A stretch of 47,719 bases of DNA from Caulobacteraceae bacterium. Its GTDB lineage: Bacteria > Pseudomonadota > Alphaproteobacteria > Caulobacterales > Caulobacteraceae. The stretch is taken from positions 1-47,719 of the forward strand of contig JAQGIW010000076.1 of the NCBI GenBank assembly GCA_028290905.1, given 5' to 3'. This document shows, one piece after another, positions 26,807 to 35,293 of the stretch (the stretch's first letter is position 1; each line of letters opens with the position of its first letter). The translations under genes and the position numbers were made by a program. A model generated the notes under the pieces. The model made no database searches. It had not been told where the DNA came from and worked only from the letters and a program-made list of their open reading frames with translations.

Positions 26807-27790
26807 ATGAGGGTTCTGGTCACGGGCGCCGCGGGGCGCCTCGGCGAGGCGCTGGTCCGCATCCTGCGGCGGGCCGGGCATGACGTCGTCGGGCTGGATG
26901 TCCTCGCCTCGGAGCACGTCACCCGCGTCGGCTCCATCGTCGACCGCGCCTGGGTCCGGGAGGCGATGGCCCGTGTCGAGACGGTCTTCCACGCCGCCAC
27001 CCTGCACAAGCCGCACGTGGCCACGCACACGCGCCAGGATTTCGTCGACACCAACGTCACCGGCACGCTCAATCTGCTGGAGGAGGCGTCGGCGGCAGGG
27101 GTCGAGCGCTTCATCTTCACCAGCACGACCAGCGTCTTCGGCGACGCCCTCTCGCCACCTCCGGGGGCGCCCGCCGCCTGGATCACCGAGGACGTCGTCG
27201 CCGTCCCCAAGAACATCTACGGCGTCACCAAGGCGGCGGCGGAGGATCTCTGCCAGCTCTTCCATCGCAACCAGCGCCTGGCCTGCCTCGTGCTGCGGAC
27301 GTCGCGGTTCTTTCCCGAGGAAGACGACGACAGCGCGGTGCGACAGGCCTGGCCGGACGACAACCTGAAGGTGAACGAATACCTGCACCGGCGCGTCGAC
27401 ATCGAGGACGTGGTGAGCGCCCACCTGCTGGCGGCGGAACGGGCCCCGGCGATCGGCTTTGGCAAATACATCATCAGCGCCACCACGCCGTTCCAGCCCG
27501 GCGATGTCGGTGGCCTGGCCGTCGACGCTGCGGCCGTCGTGCGGCGGCGGGTTCCTGCCTACGAAGCCGAGTACGAGCGGCGCGGCTGGCGGATGTTCCC
27601 GGGCATCGGCCGCGTCTACATCAACGACCGCGCACGCCGCGACCTCGGCTGGCGGCCGCTGCACGACTTCCCTTCGATCATTGCGCGTCTGCAGGCCGGG
27701 GGCGAGGTCGCGAGCGCGCTGGCCAGGGAGATCGGATCGAAGGGTTATCATGGGGCAGCGTTCGTCGAGGGCCCTTATCCAGTGGAGTGA
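26807..27790 (+). CDS. NAD-dependent epimerase/dehydratase family protein
   Basis: MRVLVTGAAGRLGEALVRILRRAGHDVVGLD...FIFTSTTSVFG...YGVTKAAAEDL. Confidence 0.92.
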   Translation: MRVLVTGAAGRLGEALVRILRRAGHDVVGLDVLASEHVTRVGSIVDRAWVREAMARVETVFHAATLHKPHVATHTRQDFVDTNVTGTLNLLEEASAAGVERFIFTSTTSVFGDALSPPPGAPAAWITEDVVAVPKNIYGVTKAAAEDLCQLFHRNQRLACLVLRTSRFFPEEDDDSAVRQAWPDDNLKVNEYLHRRVDIEDVVSAHLLAAERAPAIGFGKYIISATTPFQPGDVGGLAVDAAAVVRRRVPAYEAEYERRGWRMFPGIGRVYINDRARRDLGWRPLHDFPSIIARLQAGGEVASALAREIGSKGYHGAAFVEGPYPVE

Positions 27791-27961
27791 GTCGTCGAGA
27801 TCCCTTCGTGGAGAAGGGCCAGCAGTCGGCACGCCACGCGCCATCGAGCATTCACGGCGGCGGTTGTGCGTACGAAATCGCACCCAACGGATTAGCTTAT
27901 CCGCAAGCGGAACCTTAGCGCCATCTTAGGTTTTTCTTAGGCAAAACTGGGACGCCCGAGA

Positions 27962-29305
27962 ATGCCTGCCCACGCCCGCCCGCCCCATTATGGACTTTTG
28001 CTTCTCGGAGCGTACGCGGGGGCGCTGTCGCTCGCGCCGATGACGGCGGCGGCGAAGCCGCGTGAGGGCGTGGAGGCCCGGCTGAAGCGGATCAACGCGC
28101 TGCTGGCGGCCCAGGCGCTGCGCATCCAGCAACAGGAAGACCGCCTGGCCGCCGAGGAGCGGGAGATCGCGCGCCAGCGGGCCGAGCTGGCCGAACTGCG
28201 GGCGCGGCAAGCGGCCCCGCCCCAGAACCAGGCTGCGGCGGGCGTGGTGGCGCCTCCCCTCCCGAGCGCTGCCCTGGCCCAGAACGCCGCCCCGCCGCCT
28301 CCCCCGACCCCGGCGCCGAGCGGACCTACGGCCGCCCTGCCCGCCAGGCCGGTGGGCCAGGCGCCCGAGACCAACATCAAGCCCGTCGTCCTGGCCTCCA
28401 TCCCGCAGAACCTCGGGGTGCTGACGCCCCGCCATCACTTCGTCTTCGAACCGGGCGTCGAATACGACCGGGTGGGAACCAACCGCCTCGTCTTCGAGGG
28501 CGTGGAGATCGTGCCCGGCCTCCAACTCGGACTCGTCAACGCCAATTCGGTCGCCGCCGACGTGGTGATCGGCACCGCCGACCTGCGCTACGGCGTGACC
28601 AACCGCCTCGAGCTCGAGGCCAAGGTCCCCTATTTCTACAACCACGACCGGCTGACATTCATCGCGCAGCAGGTGACCACCGGGGCGCCGCCGGTGAACA
28701 TGACCACCAACCTTCAGGGCTACAGCCTGGGCGATGTGGAGTTCGCCGCACGCTACCAGATCAACCGGGCCCAGGAGGGCAAGCCCGTGTGGATCGCCAG
28801 CCTGCGAGCGCGCGCCGACACCGGGATCGGTCCTTACGACGTCCACTTCAACAGCTCGGGAATCGCCACCAGCCTTCCCACCGGCTCCGGTTTCTGGGGA
28901 GTGGAGCCGGGCATGACCATGCTGCTGCCCATCGACCCGGTGGTGCTGTTCGCCAACGCGGGCTACATGCGCAACTTCCCCGGAAACGTGAACAAGACCA
29001 TCGGCTTGACGCATGTCGGCCATGTTTCGCCCGGAGATTCCGTGGACACCAGCTTCGGCTTCGCCTTCGCCCTCAATCCCAGCTTTTCCTATTCCCTGGG
29101 CTTTTCCAACAGCTACATCTTCGGCGCCAGCCAGCAGCTGAACGCGACGGTCCTGCATTCGAACGACCTGGAGGTCGGCTCTCTCACGCTCGGCCTCTCT
29201 TTTCGGGTTCGCCGGAACCTGCTCCTGACGACCAACCTGCAGTTCGGCGTCACCCCGGACGCGCCCAATCTGCAGGTGATCTTCCGAATGCCACTCTCGT
29301 TCTGA
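27962..29305 (+). CDS. FapF-like outer membrane beta-barrel protein with N-terminal coiled coil
   Basis: Signal-like N-term; coiled coil GVEARLKRINALLAAQALRIQQQEDRLAAEEREIARQRAELAELRARQ; Pro-rich linker; barrel GVLTPRHHFVFEPGVEYDRVGTNRLVFEGVEIVPGLQLGLV...ADLRYGVTNRLELEAKVPYFYNHDR. Confidence 0.8.
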   Translation: MPAHARPPHYGLLLLGAYAGALSLAPMTAAAKPREGVEARLKRINALLAAQALRIQQQEDRLAAEEREIARQRAELAELRARQAAPPQNQAAAGVVAPPLPSAALAQNAAPPPPPTPAPSGPTAALPARPVGQAPETNIKPVVLASIPQNLGVLTPRHHFVFEPGVEYDRVGTNRLVFEGVEIVPGLQLGLVNANSVAADVVIGTADLRYGVTNRLELEAKVPYFYNHDRLTFIAQQVTTGAPPVNMTTNLQGYSLGDVEFAARYQINRAQEGKPVWIASLRARADTGIGPYDVHFNSSGIATSLPTGSGFWGVEPGMTMLLPIDPVVLFANAGYMRNFPGNVNKTIGLTHVGHVSPGDSVDTSFGFAFALNPSFSYSLGFSNSYIFGASQQLNATVLHSNDLEVGSLTLGLSFRVRRNLLLTTNLQFGVTPDAPNLQVIFRMPLSF

Positions 29306-29326
29306 CGCCGAAGAGCCGCGGCGAGT

Positions 29327-29866
29327 TCAGTGGGTGACCGCGCCGAGAGTGGCGGCGTTCAGGCCGCTGGACAGGCCGGCGCTGGTCTGGAACATGGCCG
29401 CCGACCGGCTCAGTTGGGTGAAGTTGGGGAGCACCAGGTTCACGGCGGTGTCCTGCCGGATCACCTTGTTGCTCGCGGTGTTGATCACCAGGTTGAGAAG
29501 TTGGTTCCCGGAGACGCCCTGCGCCAGGGTCACCGCTCCACCCAGGCTGAACGCCCCGCCGGCCGCCAGGCCCAGGCGCGCCGCCAGCGCGGGGTCCGCA
29601 GCGGTCAGGCCTGGACCGGCGGTGGTGAGGCTGGCGATGGCGCCGTTGTCGCCGAGGGTCAGGGTCGTGAGCAGTGCGAGGCGGCCGTCGACATAGGTTT
29701 TCTCCACCGCGCCGAAGCCGAAAGTGATCCCGCCGGCGGTCACGAACCCCCCACGGACATCGTCCAGCTCCGCATCGCTCATCGGCGTGGCGGCAGGAAC
29801 GCTCGCCGCCACGCCCACGGCCAGGGTGGCGGCGACCATCCACGCCCGCCGCGCCAGCGCCCTCAT
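29327..29866 (-). CDS. exported protein with double-glycine-like motif, Fap-type locus component
   Basis: Signal peptide ...LAVGVAASVPAATPMSDAELDDVRGGFVTAGG; C-term GNQLLNLVINTASNKVIRQDTAVNLVLPNF. Confidence 0.7.
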   Translation of the reverse strand: MRALARRAWMVAATLAVGVAASVPAATPMSDAELDDVRGGFVTAGGITFGFGAVEKTYVDGRLALLTTLTLGDNGAIASLTTAGPGLTAADPALAARLGLAAGGAFSLGGAVTLAQGVSGNQLLNLVINTASNKVIRQDTAVNLVLPNFTQLSRSAAMFQTSAGLSSGLNAATLGAVTH

Positions 29867-30582
29867 CGCGTCGCTCCCAGTTGGGTCACCTGGAACAGGG
29901 GTGGCGTCTCCACCACCAGGTCCAACTCCGGCGGGGTGAGCGCCGTCGCCATCGGGGGCGGCGCCCTGAAGCGCCACTCTTCCGGTCGGTTGAAGGCGCC
30001 GCGGGCGCCGCCCTCGTCGTGGATCATGAAGACGATGTGTCCCCAGACCTTCTCGAAATCTCCGCGCGAGTAGATCTTCACGCCGCTGGCAGGGTCGCCG
30101 ACCAGCACCTCCCCGGGGCGCACGCCCTTGATGACGACGAAGTGCTTGTACGGTCCGATGCTGATCACGGCGATCGACGGCGCCTGGATTTTCAGTAACT
30201 CGTCGTAGCCGAGCCTGTAACCATCGGGCTTGAAGCCCTGGTTGGCGAGGTATGTCTTCATGTCCAGGAGGGAGAAGCCGACCTTCTGGATCTTGGCCTG
30301 ATCGCCGGCGGCGTACATGGCGCGAAAGACCTGCGCCTCGCCGACATCCCGGCCGTAATGATAGCGCAGCAGGGTGGCCACCGCGGCCGATCCGCAACTG
30401 TAATCGTACCTCTGGCGCAGCACCGCGCGGAACGGGATGTCGCGATAGGTCGTGACCGGCAGGCTATACGCTCCCCTCACGCCCTCGATCGCGATCTGCG
30501 CGTGGCCGGCCGCCGACAGCGCGCACAAGGCCATCACGCTCGCCGCCAGGCCGATATCCCGATCCGCCCTGCGCCCGGCCAT
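29863..30582 (-). CDS. periplasmic C39-family cysteine peptidase (FapD-like)
   Basis: Signal peptide; Q...YDYSCGSAAVATLLRYHYG (Q/Cys), YKHFVVIKGV (His), VGDPASG (Asp); no ABC transporter domains. Confidence 0.88.
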   Translation of the reverse strand: MAGRRADRDIGLAASVMALCALSAAGHAQIAIEGVRGAYSLPVTTYRDIPFRAVLRQRYDYSCGSAAVATLLRYHYGRDVGEAQVFRAMYAAGDQAKIQKVGFSLLDMKTYLANQGFKPDGYRLGYDELLKIQAPSIAVISIGPYKHFVVIKGVRPGEVLVGDPASGVKIYSRGDFEKVWGHIVFMIHDEGGARGAFNRPEEWRFRAPPPMATALTPPELDLVVETPPLFQVTQLGATR

Positions 30583-30586
30583 GTCT

Positions 30587-30991
30587 TCAGCGCAGCGGCG
30601 TCACGGTGACGCTGAGGCTGCCCTGCAGGATATTGTTGTTGCCGGTGTTGATGACGAAATTGCCGATGCCGTTGAACCCCTGCAGGGCTCCGGCTTCGAA
30701 CGACACCGCCCCCGTCTGGACGTTGGCGGCCGAGATCGAATTGCCGCCGTCGGACGCCGTCAGGGTCTGGGCCGTTATCGCCATCGGCGTGGGGCTCTGT
30801 CCGGCGCTCACCGCGTCAAGCTGCGCCTCGTCCATGACGGCCGGCGCCCACCAGGGCGCCATCGGCCGCGCGCCCGAGGACGCATTCGACGACAAGGGGG
30901 CGGCGCCGCCAGGGGCCGCGGTCGCCGCGCCCGCGATGAGGAACAGAGCGAGCACCCCGATCGCGGAAGCTTTTTCGAGATTGAGCAACAT
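30587..30991 (-). CDS. small exported protein, Fap-type locus component
   Basis: Signal peptide MLLNLEKASAIGVLALFLIAGAATAA; MDEAQLDAVSAGQ; C-term GIGNFVINTGNNNILQGSLSVTVTPLR. Confidence 0.7.
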   Translation of the reverse strand: MLLNLEKASAIGVLALFLIAGAATAAPGGAAPLSSNASSGARPMAPWWAPAVMDEAQLDAVSAGQSPTPMAITAQTLTASDGGNSISAANVQTGAVSFEAGALQGFNGIGNFVINTGNNNILQGSLSVTVTPLR

Positions 30992-31032
30992 CTTGCACCT
31001 CGAATTCACGCATCTCGAATCACCGGTCGAAT

Positions 31033-31058
31033 GGGGGCCGGACCGGGGTCCGGCCCCC
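31033..31058 (-). terminator. intercistronic hairpin
   Basis: GGGGGCCGGAC-CGGG-GTCCGGCCCCC perfect 11-bp stem between 31068 stop and 30991 start. Confidence 0.65.
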
Positions 31059-31067
31059 GCGTCGACG

Positions 31068-31883
31068 TCAGTGGCCGAAGGTGATGTTCGCATTGGCCGA
31101 CAGCGACGTCGCCGCCTGGCTGGCGGAGCCGATGCCGGTGTTGTTGCTCACTGTCTGAATGCCGGCGAAGGCTGCGGAGCCGCTGTTGCCGGTGCTGATG
31201 GCGCCGGTCGTCACGCTGCCGCTGGAGTACGAGCCGGGGCCGACCGGCGCGCCGGTCACCGTGGCCGAGAGATCCTCCCACGAAAGGCTGGCGGTGATGA
31301 CGTTGTTGGAGTCCGTCGTCGTGTTGTTCGAGTTCGTGTCTGTATGCGTGTGCGTCGAGGTGTCGTTGTAAGACCAGTTGTACGAACCGTTGGTCGAGTT
31401 GTTGGGGTTGTATGAATCGTTGGTAGAGTTGTTGGTGTGATCGTCCGTATTCGTCGTGGTCGTCGTGTTCGTCGTGTCATTTACGGTTTTACTGTGTGTG
31501 TTGTACGAGCCGTTGGTAGAGTGATCAGAGTTATCAGCGGTCTTTGTTGTCGTGTTGTTGGAATTCTTAGTCAAGGTGTTATTGGAATCGTTTACCGAAT
31601 TATCTGTTTTGGTGATTGTTTTGTTGTCTGTTTTAGTATTGTAGGAGTCGTTGGTTGAGCTGTCCGTCTTGGTGAGGGTCTTGGTGTTTTTGGAGTCATT
31701 GGTTGAATTGTCCGTCTTGGTGACGGTCTTCGTGTTGTTGGAGTCATTCGTCGAATTGTTGTTGTAAGAACTATTCGTCGAATCGTTTGTCGTGGTCGTC
31801 GTCGGGGTGGCCGCCATGGCGACACCAAATAGCCCGCAGCTCAACACGACGGCGGACGCTGAGGCTAGAAAATGGACCCGCAT
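31068..31883 (-). CDS. secreted Asn/Thr/Ser-rich repeat protein, FapB/FapC-like putative amyloid subunit
   Basis: Signal peptide MRVHFLASASAVVLSCGLFGVAMA; 16-aa repeats STNDSNNTKTVTKTDN / STNDSKNTKTLTKTDS; C-term AAFAGIQTVSNNTGIGSASQAATSLSANANITFGH. Confidence 0.75.
   Translation of the reverse strand: MRVHFLASASAVVLSCGLFGVAMAATPTTTTTNDSTNSSYNNNSTNDSNNTKTVTKTDNSTNDSKNTKTLTKTDSSTNDSYNTKTDNKTITKTDNSVNDSNNTLTKNSNNTTTKTADNSDHSTNGSYNTHSKTVNDTTNTTTTTNTDDHTNNSTNDSYNPNNSTNGSYNWSYNDTSTHTHTDTNSNNTTTDSNNVITASLSWEDLSATVTGAPVGPGSYSSGSVTTGAISTGNSGSAAFAGIQTVSNNTGIGSASQAATSLSANANITFGH
31302..31793 (-). repeat. degenerate 48-bp tandem repeats encoding N/T-rich segment
   Basis: Repeating GTTGGAGTCATTCGTCGAATTG / TTGGTGACGGTCTTCG modules; + strand is G/T-rich and C-poor. 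Confidence 0.75.
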
Positions 31884-32150
31884 GTGTATGCTCCGTTTCC
31901 TCGGCGCGGCGCGGGGGACGACCCCCCGCCCAGGACGCTCGGGAGGTTATATGCCGGTGCGGCGCGGACGTTTAGGCTGCGTCCCTTTCCGTACAATCTT
32001 TGGTCACAGACGCGGCGATTTCGGGTCGGCAGAGTGAGACCTTGACCTTGCAGAGGCTAAGGTTGAAACAATCTACATTTTTATCTGTTTGCTCAATCTG
32101 AGGTTTCGCTAGAATGTAGACCCACCGAACCATATGTCGGGGAGGTTACA

Positions 32151-32945
32151 TTGTTGGATCGGGGCCGAGAAATGCCGACACTTCGAGTCGATGTGCTAGA
32201 ACGAGGGCGACCACGGCCTGCCATCGACAGATATGTCCCGAGCGGCCGTAACCATCTACTTCGTGTGGCTAGCGCGGACGATCTCGCGCTGCTCTCGCCG
32301 CATCTGAGATCCGTCGATCTGCCTGCCCGCAGGATTCTCGAGCGTCCTGGCGAGCCGATCGAACAGGTCGTATTCCTGGAGGGCGGCGTCGTCTCCGTCG
32401 TCGCCCGCGCCGCCGGCGGCCGCCACATTGAGGCCGGGTTGATCGGCTTCGAGGGAATGACGGGAATCTCCGTGGTGATGGGCGATGACCGCTCGACCCA
32501 CGAGTCTTCGGTCCAGGTGGCGGGCCGCGGCGCCGGCATCGCCGCGGACGCCCTGCGCAAGGCGATGGGCGCCAGCGTGACCCTCCGCGCCATGCTTCTG
32601 CGGTACGTGGAAACCTTCATGATCCAGACTGCCCACACCGCCCTCGCCAACGGCCGCGGCACCATCGAGGAGCGCCTGGCGCGGTGGCTGCTGATGGCCC
32701 AGGACCGCCTGGGCGGCAGCCAGTTGCCCCTGACCCATGACTTGCTGGCCCTGATGCTCGGTGTTCGCCGCGCGGGCGTGACCGACGCCGTCCACCGGCT
32801 GGAGGGCGAGGGCGTCATTCGCGCGCGAAGGGGCCTTATCCTGGTGAGGGACCGGGGCCGGCTGGAGGCCGTGGCCGGCGGCGCCTACGGCGGCCCGGAG
32901 CAGGAGTACCGCCGCCTCCTGGGCGGTTGGCCGATCGGTTACTGA
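32151..32945 (+). CDS. Crp/Fnr family transcriptional regulator
   Basis: Cyclic-nucleotide-binding-like domain LERPGEPIEQVVFLEGGVVSVV...; HTH LTHDLLALMLGVRRAGVTDAVHRLEGEGVIRARRG; GGGGAGG SD before TTG start (alternative ATG 32172). Confidence 0.9.
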   Translation: MLDRGREMPTLRVDVLERGRPRPAIDRYVPSGRNHLLRVASADDLALLSPHLRSVDLPARRILERPGEPIEQVVFLEGGVVSVVARAAGGRHIEAGLIGFEGMTGISVVMGDDRSTHESSVQVAGRGAGIAADALRKAMGASVTLRAMLLRYVETFMIQTAHTALANGRGTIEERLARWLLMAQDRLGGSQLPLTHDLLALMLGVRRAGVTDAVHRLEGEGVIRARRGLILVRDRGRLEAVAGGAYGGPEQEYRRLLGGWPIGY

Positions 32946-32995
32946 AGCCAAAGCGAACTGTGCTATCGGCGGCCTCCCGCCTCCAGGAGAGCCGC

Positions 32996-33901
32996 ATGCG
33001 CCCCCTCTATTTCGCTGCCCTCGCCGCAGCGCTCCTCGACGTCGCCGTCCTGGCCGGCGGCCCCGTCGTGGCCGCCCCATCGGTCGCAGCCGGGGCCGAC
33101 CTGCCCGCCGCCATCTACGTCGATCCGCCCGCCGACAAGGTCCATCCGGCCCGCATGGCGGTGCTGCACATCCCCAGCGGCGGGGTCGCCATCAACGGCG
33201 TCGCCTATGTGGCGGCGGGAGCCGGCCCGCACCCCACGGTGGTGATCTGCCACGGCCTCCCGGGCAACGAGAAGAACCTCGATCTCGCCCAGGCGATCCG
33301 GCGCGCCGGCTGGAACGCGGTCACCTTCAACTATCGCGGCTCCTGGGGCAGCCCTGGCGTCTTCCGCTTCGGCCAGAACCTGGAGGACGCCGACGCCGTG
33401 CTGGCCTACCTCGCCGATCCGGCCAACGCCAAGGCCCTGGGGGTCGACCCCAGGCGGGTGGTGATCATCGGCCACAGCATGGGCGGCTGGGTCGCGGTGA
33501 CCACCGCCGCCCACCATCCCGAGCTCGCGGGCCTCGCCACCTTCTCGGCCGCCGACATGTCCCGCCTGGCCCAGGCCCCGGCGCCCGTCCGCGTGAAGCT
33601 GATGTCGGAAAACATGGAGGCGCTCGCCGGCGTCACGCCCGAGAGCATGGCCGCCGAGGCGGCCGAGAGCACCCCCTCCCACCCCTTCGAGAAGTCGGCC
33701 GTCGGGCTGGCCGGTACTCCCTACCTCGCCCTTACCTCGGACGACGGCCTGGCGCCCGACACCGACGCCCTGGTGGCCGCAATCCACGCCCGGGGCGGCA
33801 ACCGGATCGCCCCCGGCCACGTCGCCACCGACCACGGCTGGTCCGACCACCGCATCGAGCTCGAAGCCCGCGTGATCAACTGGCTGTCGTCCTTGAAGTA
33901 G
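32996..33901 (+). CDS. alpha/beta hydrolase, exported
   Basis: Signal peptide; VVICHGLPGNEKNLDLAQAIRRAGWNAVTFNYRGSWGSPG...VIIGHSMGGWVAV. Confidence 0.9.
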   Translation: MRPLYFAALAAALLDVAVLAGGPVVAAPSVAAGADLPAAIYVDPPADKVHPARMAVLHIPSGGVAINGVAYVAAGAGPHPTVVICHGLPGNEKNLDLAQAIRRAGWNAVTFNYRGSWGSPGVFRFGQNLEDADAVLAYLADPANAKALGVDPRRVVIIGHSMGGWVAVTTAAHHPELAGLATFSAADMSRLAQAPAPVRVKLMSENMEALAGVTPESMAAEAAESTPSHPFEKSAVGLAGTPYLALTSDDGLAPDTDALVAAIHARGGNRIAPGHVATDHGWSDHRIELEARVINWLSSLK

Positions 33902-33930
33902 CCGGAGAGCCGGCGGGACGCCGGCGCTCC

Positions 33931-35277
33931 TTACGGCCGGAAGAACGCCCCGGCGGGACCGGGAAACTCGACCGGGCTCTCCCAACCGTCGGCGGTCCGG
34001 GACGACACCCCGAAGAAATAGTCGTCGATATTGATCCCCTTGAGCGTCATCGTCGTCGCCCCGCCAGTGAGGAGGCTCTGGTCCTCGCGCCATTGCGGAT
34101 CGGTGGTCTCGCGCCACCACACACGATAGTCGCTCGCCCCGGGCGCCGGCGCCCAGCTGAGCGAGGTGTCGGCGCTCACCGCCCCGGCGAGCTTCAGATC
34201 GTCCGGTGGTGGCGGCGCGGAGGCCAGGGCGGCCAGGGTGACCGTGTTGAGCGCCGTCACCTTGGCCAGGTAGGGGAAATCGACCCCCGCGATCACGTCG
34301 CCATAGGCGACGCCGCCTTCGACGCGCACGTCCTGGTGCTGGCGCGTGTAGTTCTCGTCGGCCTCGGTGATCCGCACGGCGGGGTAGCCGGCCTCCTGCA
34401 TCGGCAGCTGGTCGCCGCCGCGCCCGAAACGGTCGGAACGCAGGATCATCCGTACCCGGAGCGACGGCGTGTAGGCCTCGGCCAGGCCGCGCATGAAGCG
34501 GGCGATCTCGCGCGAGGGCGTGTCGGCCTCCGCCCCCGACCGGCGCCGGTCCACCGCTTCGGCGGAGGTTTCGTCCGCCCTCGTGCCTTCGGAGAACACC
34601 CGGACCTCGTTGTCGACCACCCGGCCGTCCTGGCCATGGGTTCCGCCGATGATGTCGTTGTTCAGCACCGCCTCCACGCGCCAGCGCCGGATCCTGGCGT
34701 AGTCGGCTAGCAGCTTACCGCCATAGAGGCCCTGTTCCTCGCCCGACAGCACGGCATAGACGACGGTGGCCGCAAAGCGCCGGGAAGAGAGGATCCGCGC
34801 CGCCTCCAGCACCGCCGCCACTCCGGATGCATCGTCATTGGCGCCCGGGGCGTCGTGGGTGGAGTCGAGGATGTTGCTGTTGCGGCTGTCGATATGGCCG
34901 CTGATGATCACCACGCGGTCCGGATCGGTGGTTCCCGGCTGGATGGCGATGACGTCCTGCACGACGGCGGGGGTGGGGATCCGCGGGCCGCTGACTGTAT
35001 GCTCGGGGGTGTCCACCACCAGGCAACCGCGGCACAGGGCGCCGATCGCCTCGAACCGGCTCTTGGCCCAGCGCCGGGCGGCGCCGATGCCGCGGGTCGT
35101 CGAGACGGTGTCCGACAGCGTATGGCGCGTCCCGAAGTCCGCCAGCCGCTCGATCGTCTCACGCAGGCCCTCCGGATTCACCGAACCGGCGATGGCCGCC
35201 AGTTCCGGATGGGGGACCTCGGCGACCGCCGCCAGAGGCAGTGCGACCAGTGTCAGGGCGAAGACTGGGGCCCGCAT
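33931..35277 (-). CDS. M28 family metallopeptidase
   Basis: VVIISGHIDSRNSNILDSTHDAPGANDDASGVAAVLEAARILS...AVLSGEEQGLYGG; signal peptide. Confidence 0.93.
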   Translation of the reverse strand: MRAPVFALTLVALPLAAVAEVPHPELAAIAGSVNPEGLRETIERLADFGTRHTLSDTVSTTRGIGAARRWAKSRFEAIGALCRGCLVVDTPEHTVSGPRIPTPAVVQDVIAIQPGTTDPDRVVIISGHIDSRNSNILDSTHDAPGANDDASGVAAVLEAARILSSRRFAATVVYAVLSGEEQGLYGGKLLADYARIRRWRVEAVLNNDIIGGTHGQDGRVVDNEVRVFSEGTRADETSAEAVDRRRSGAEADTPSREIARFMRGLAEAYTPSLRVRMILRSDRFGRGGDQLPMQEAGYPAVRITEADENYTRQHQDVRVEGGVAYGDVIAGVDFPYLAKVTALNTVTLAALASAPPPPDDLKLAGAVSADTSLSWAPAPGASDYRVWWRETTDPQWREDQSLLTGGATTMTLKGINIDDYFFGVSSRTADGWESPVEFPGPAGAFFRP

Positions 35278-35293
35278 GCGAAAAACTCCCTCT

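Noticed and set aside
31302-31793. CRISPR-like array
   Set aside because: Repeats are degenerate, contiguous, in frame and encode protein repeats; no spacers or cas genes
31952-32037. 28-codon ORF (MPVRRGRLGCVPFRTIFGHRRGDFGSAE) with an SD-like GGGAGG in the Crp/amyloid intergenic region
   Set aside because: Single short frame with no conservation information; cannot be separated from chance
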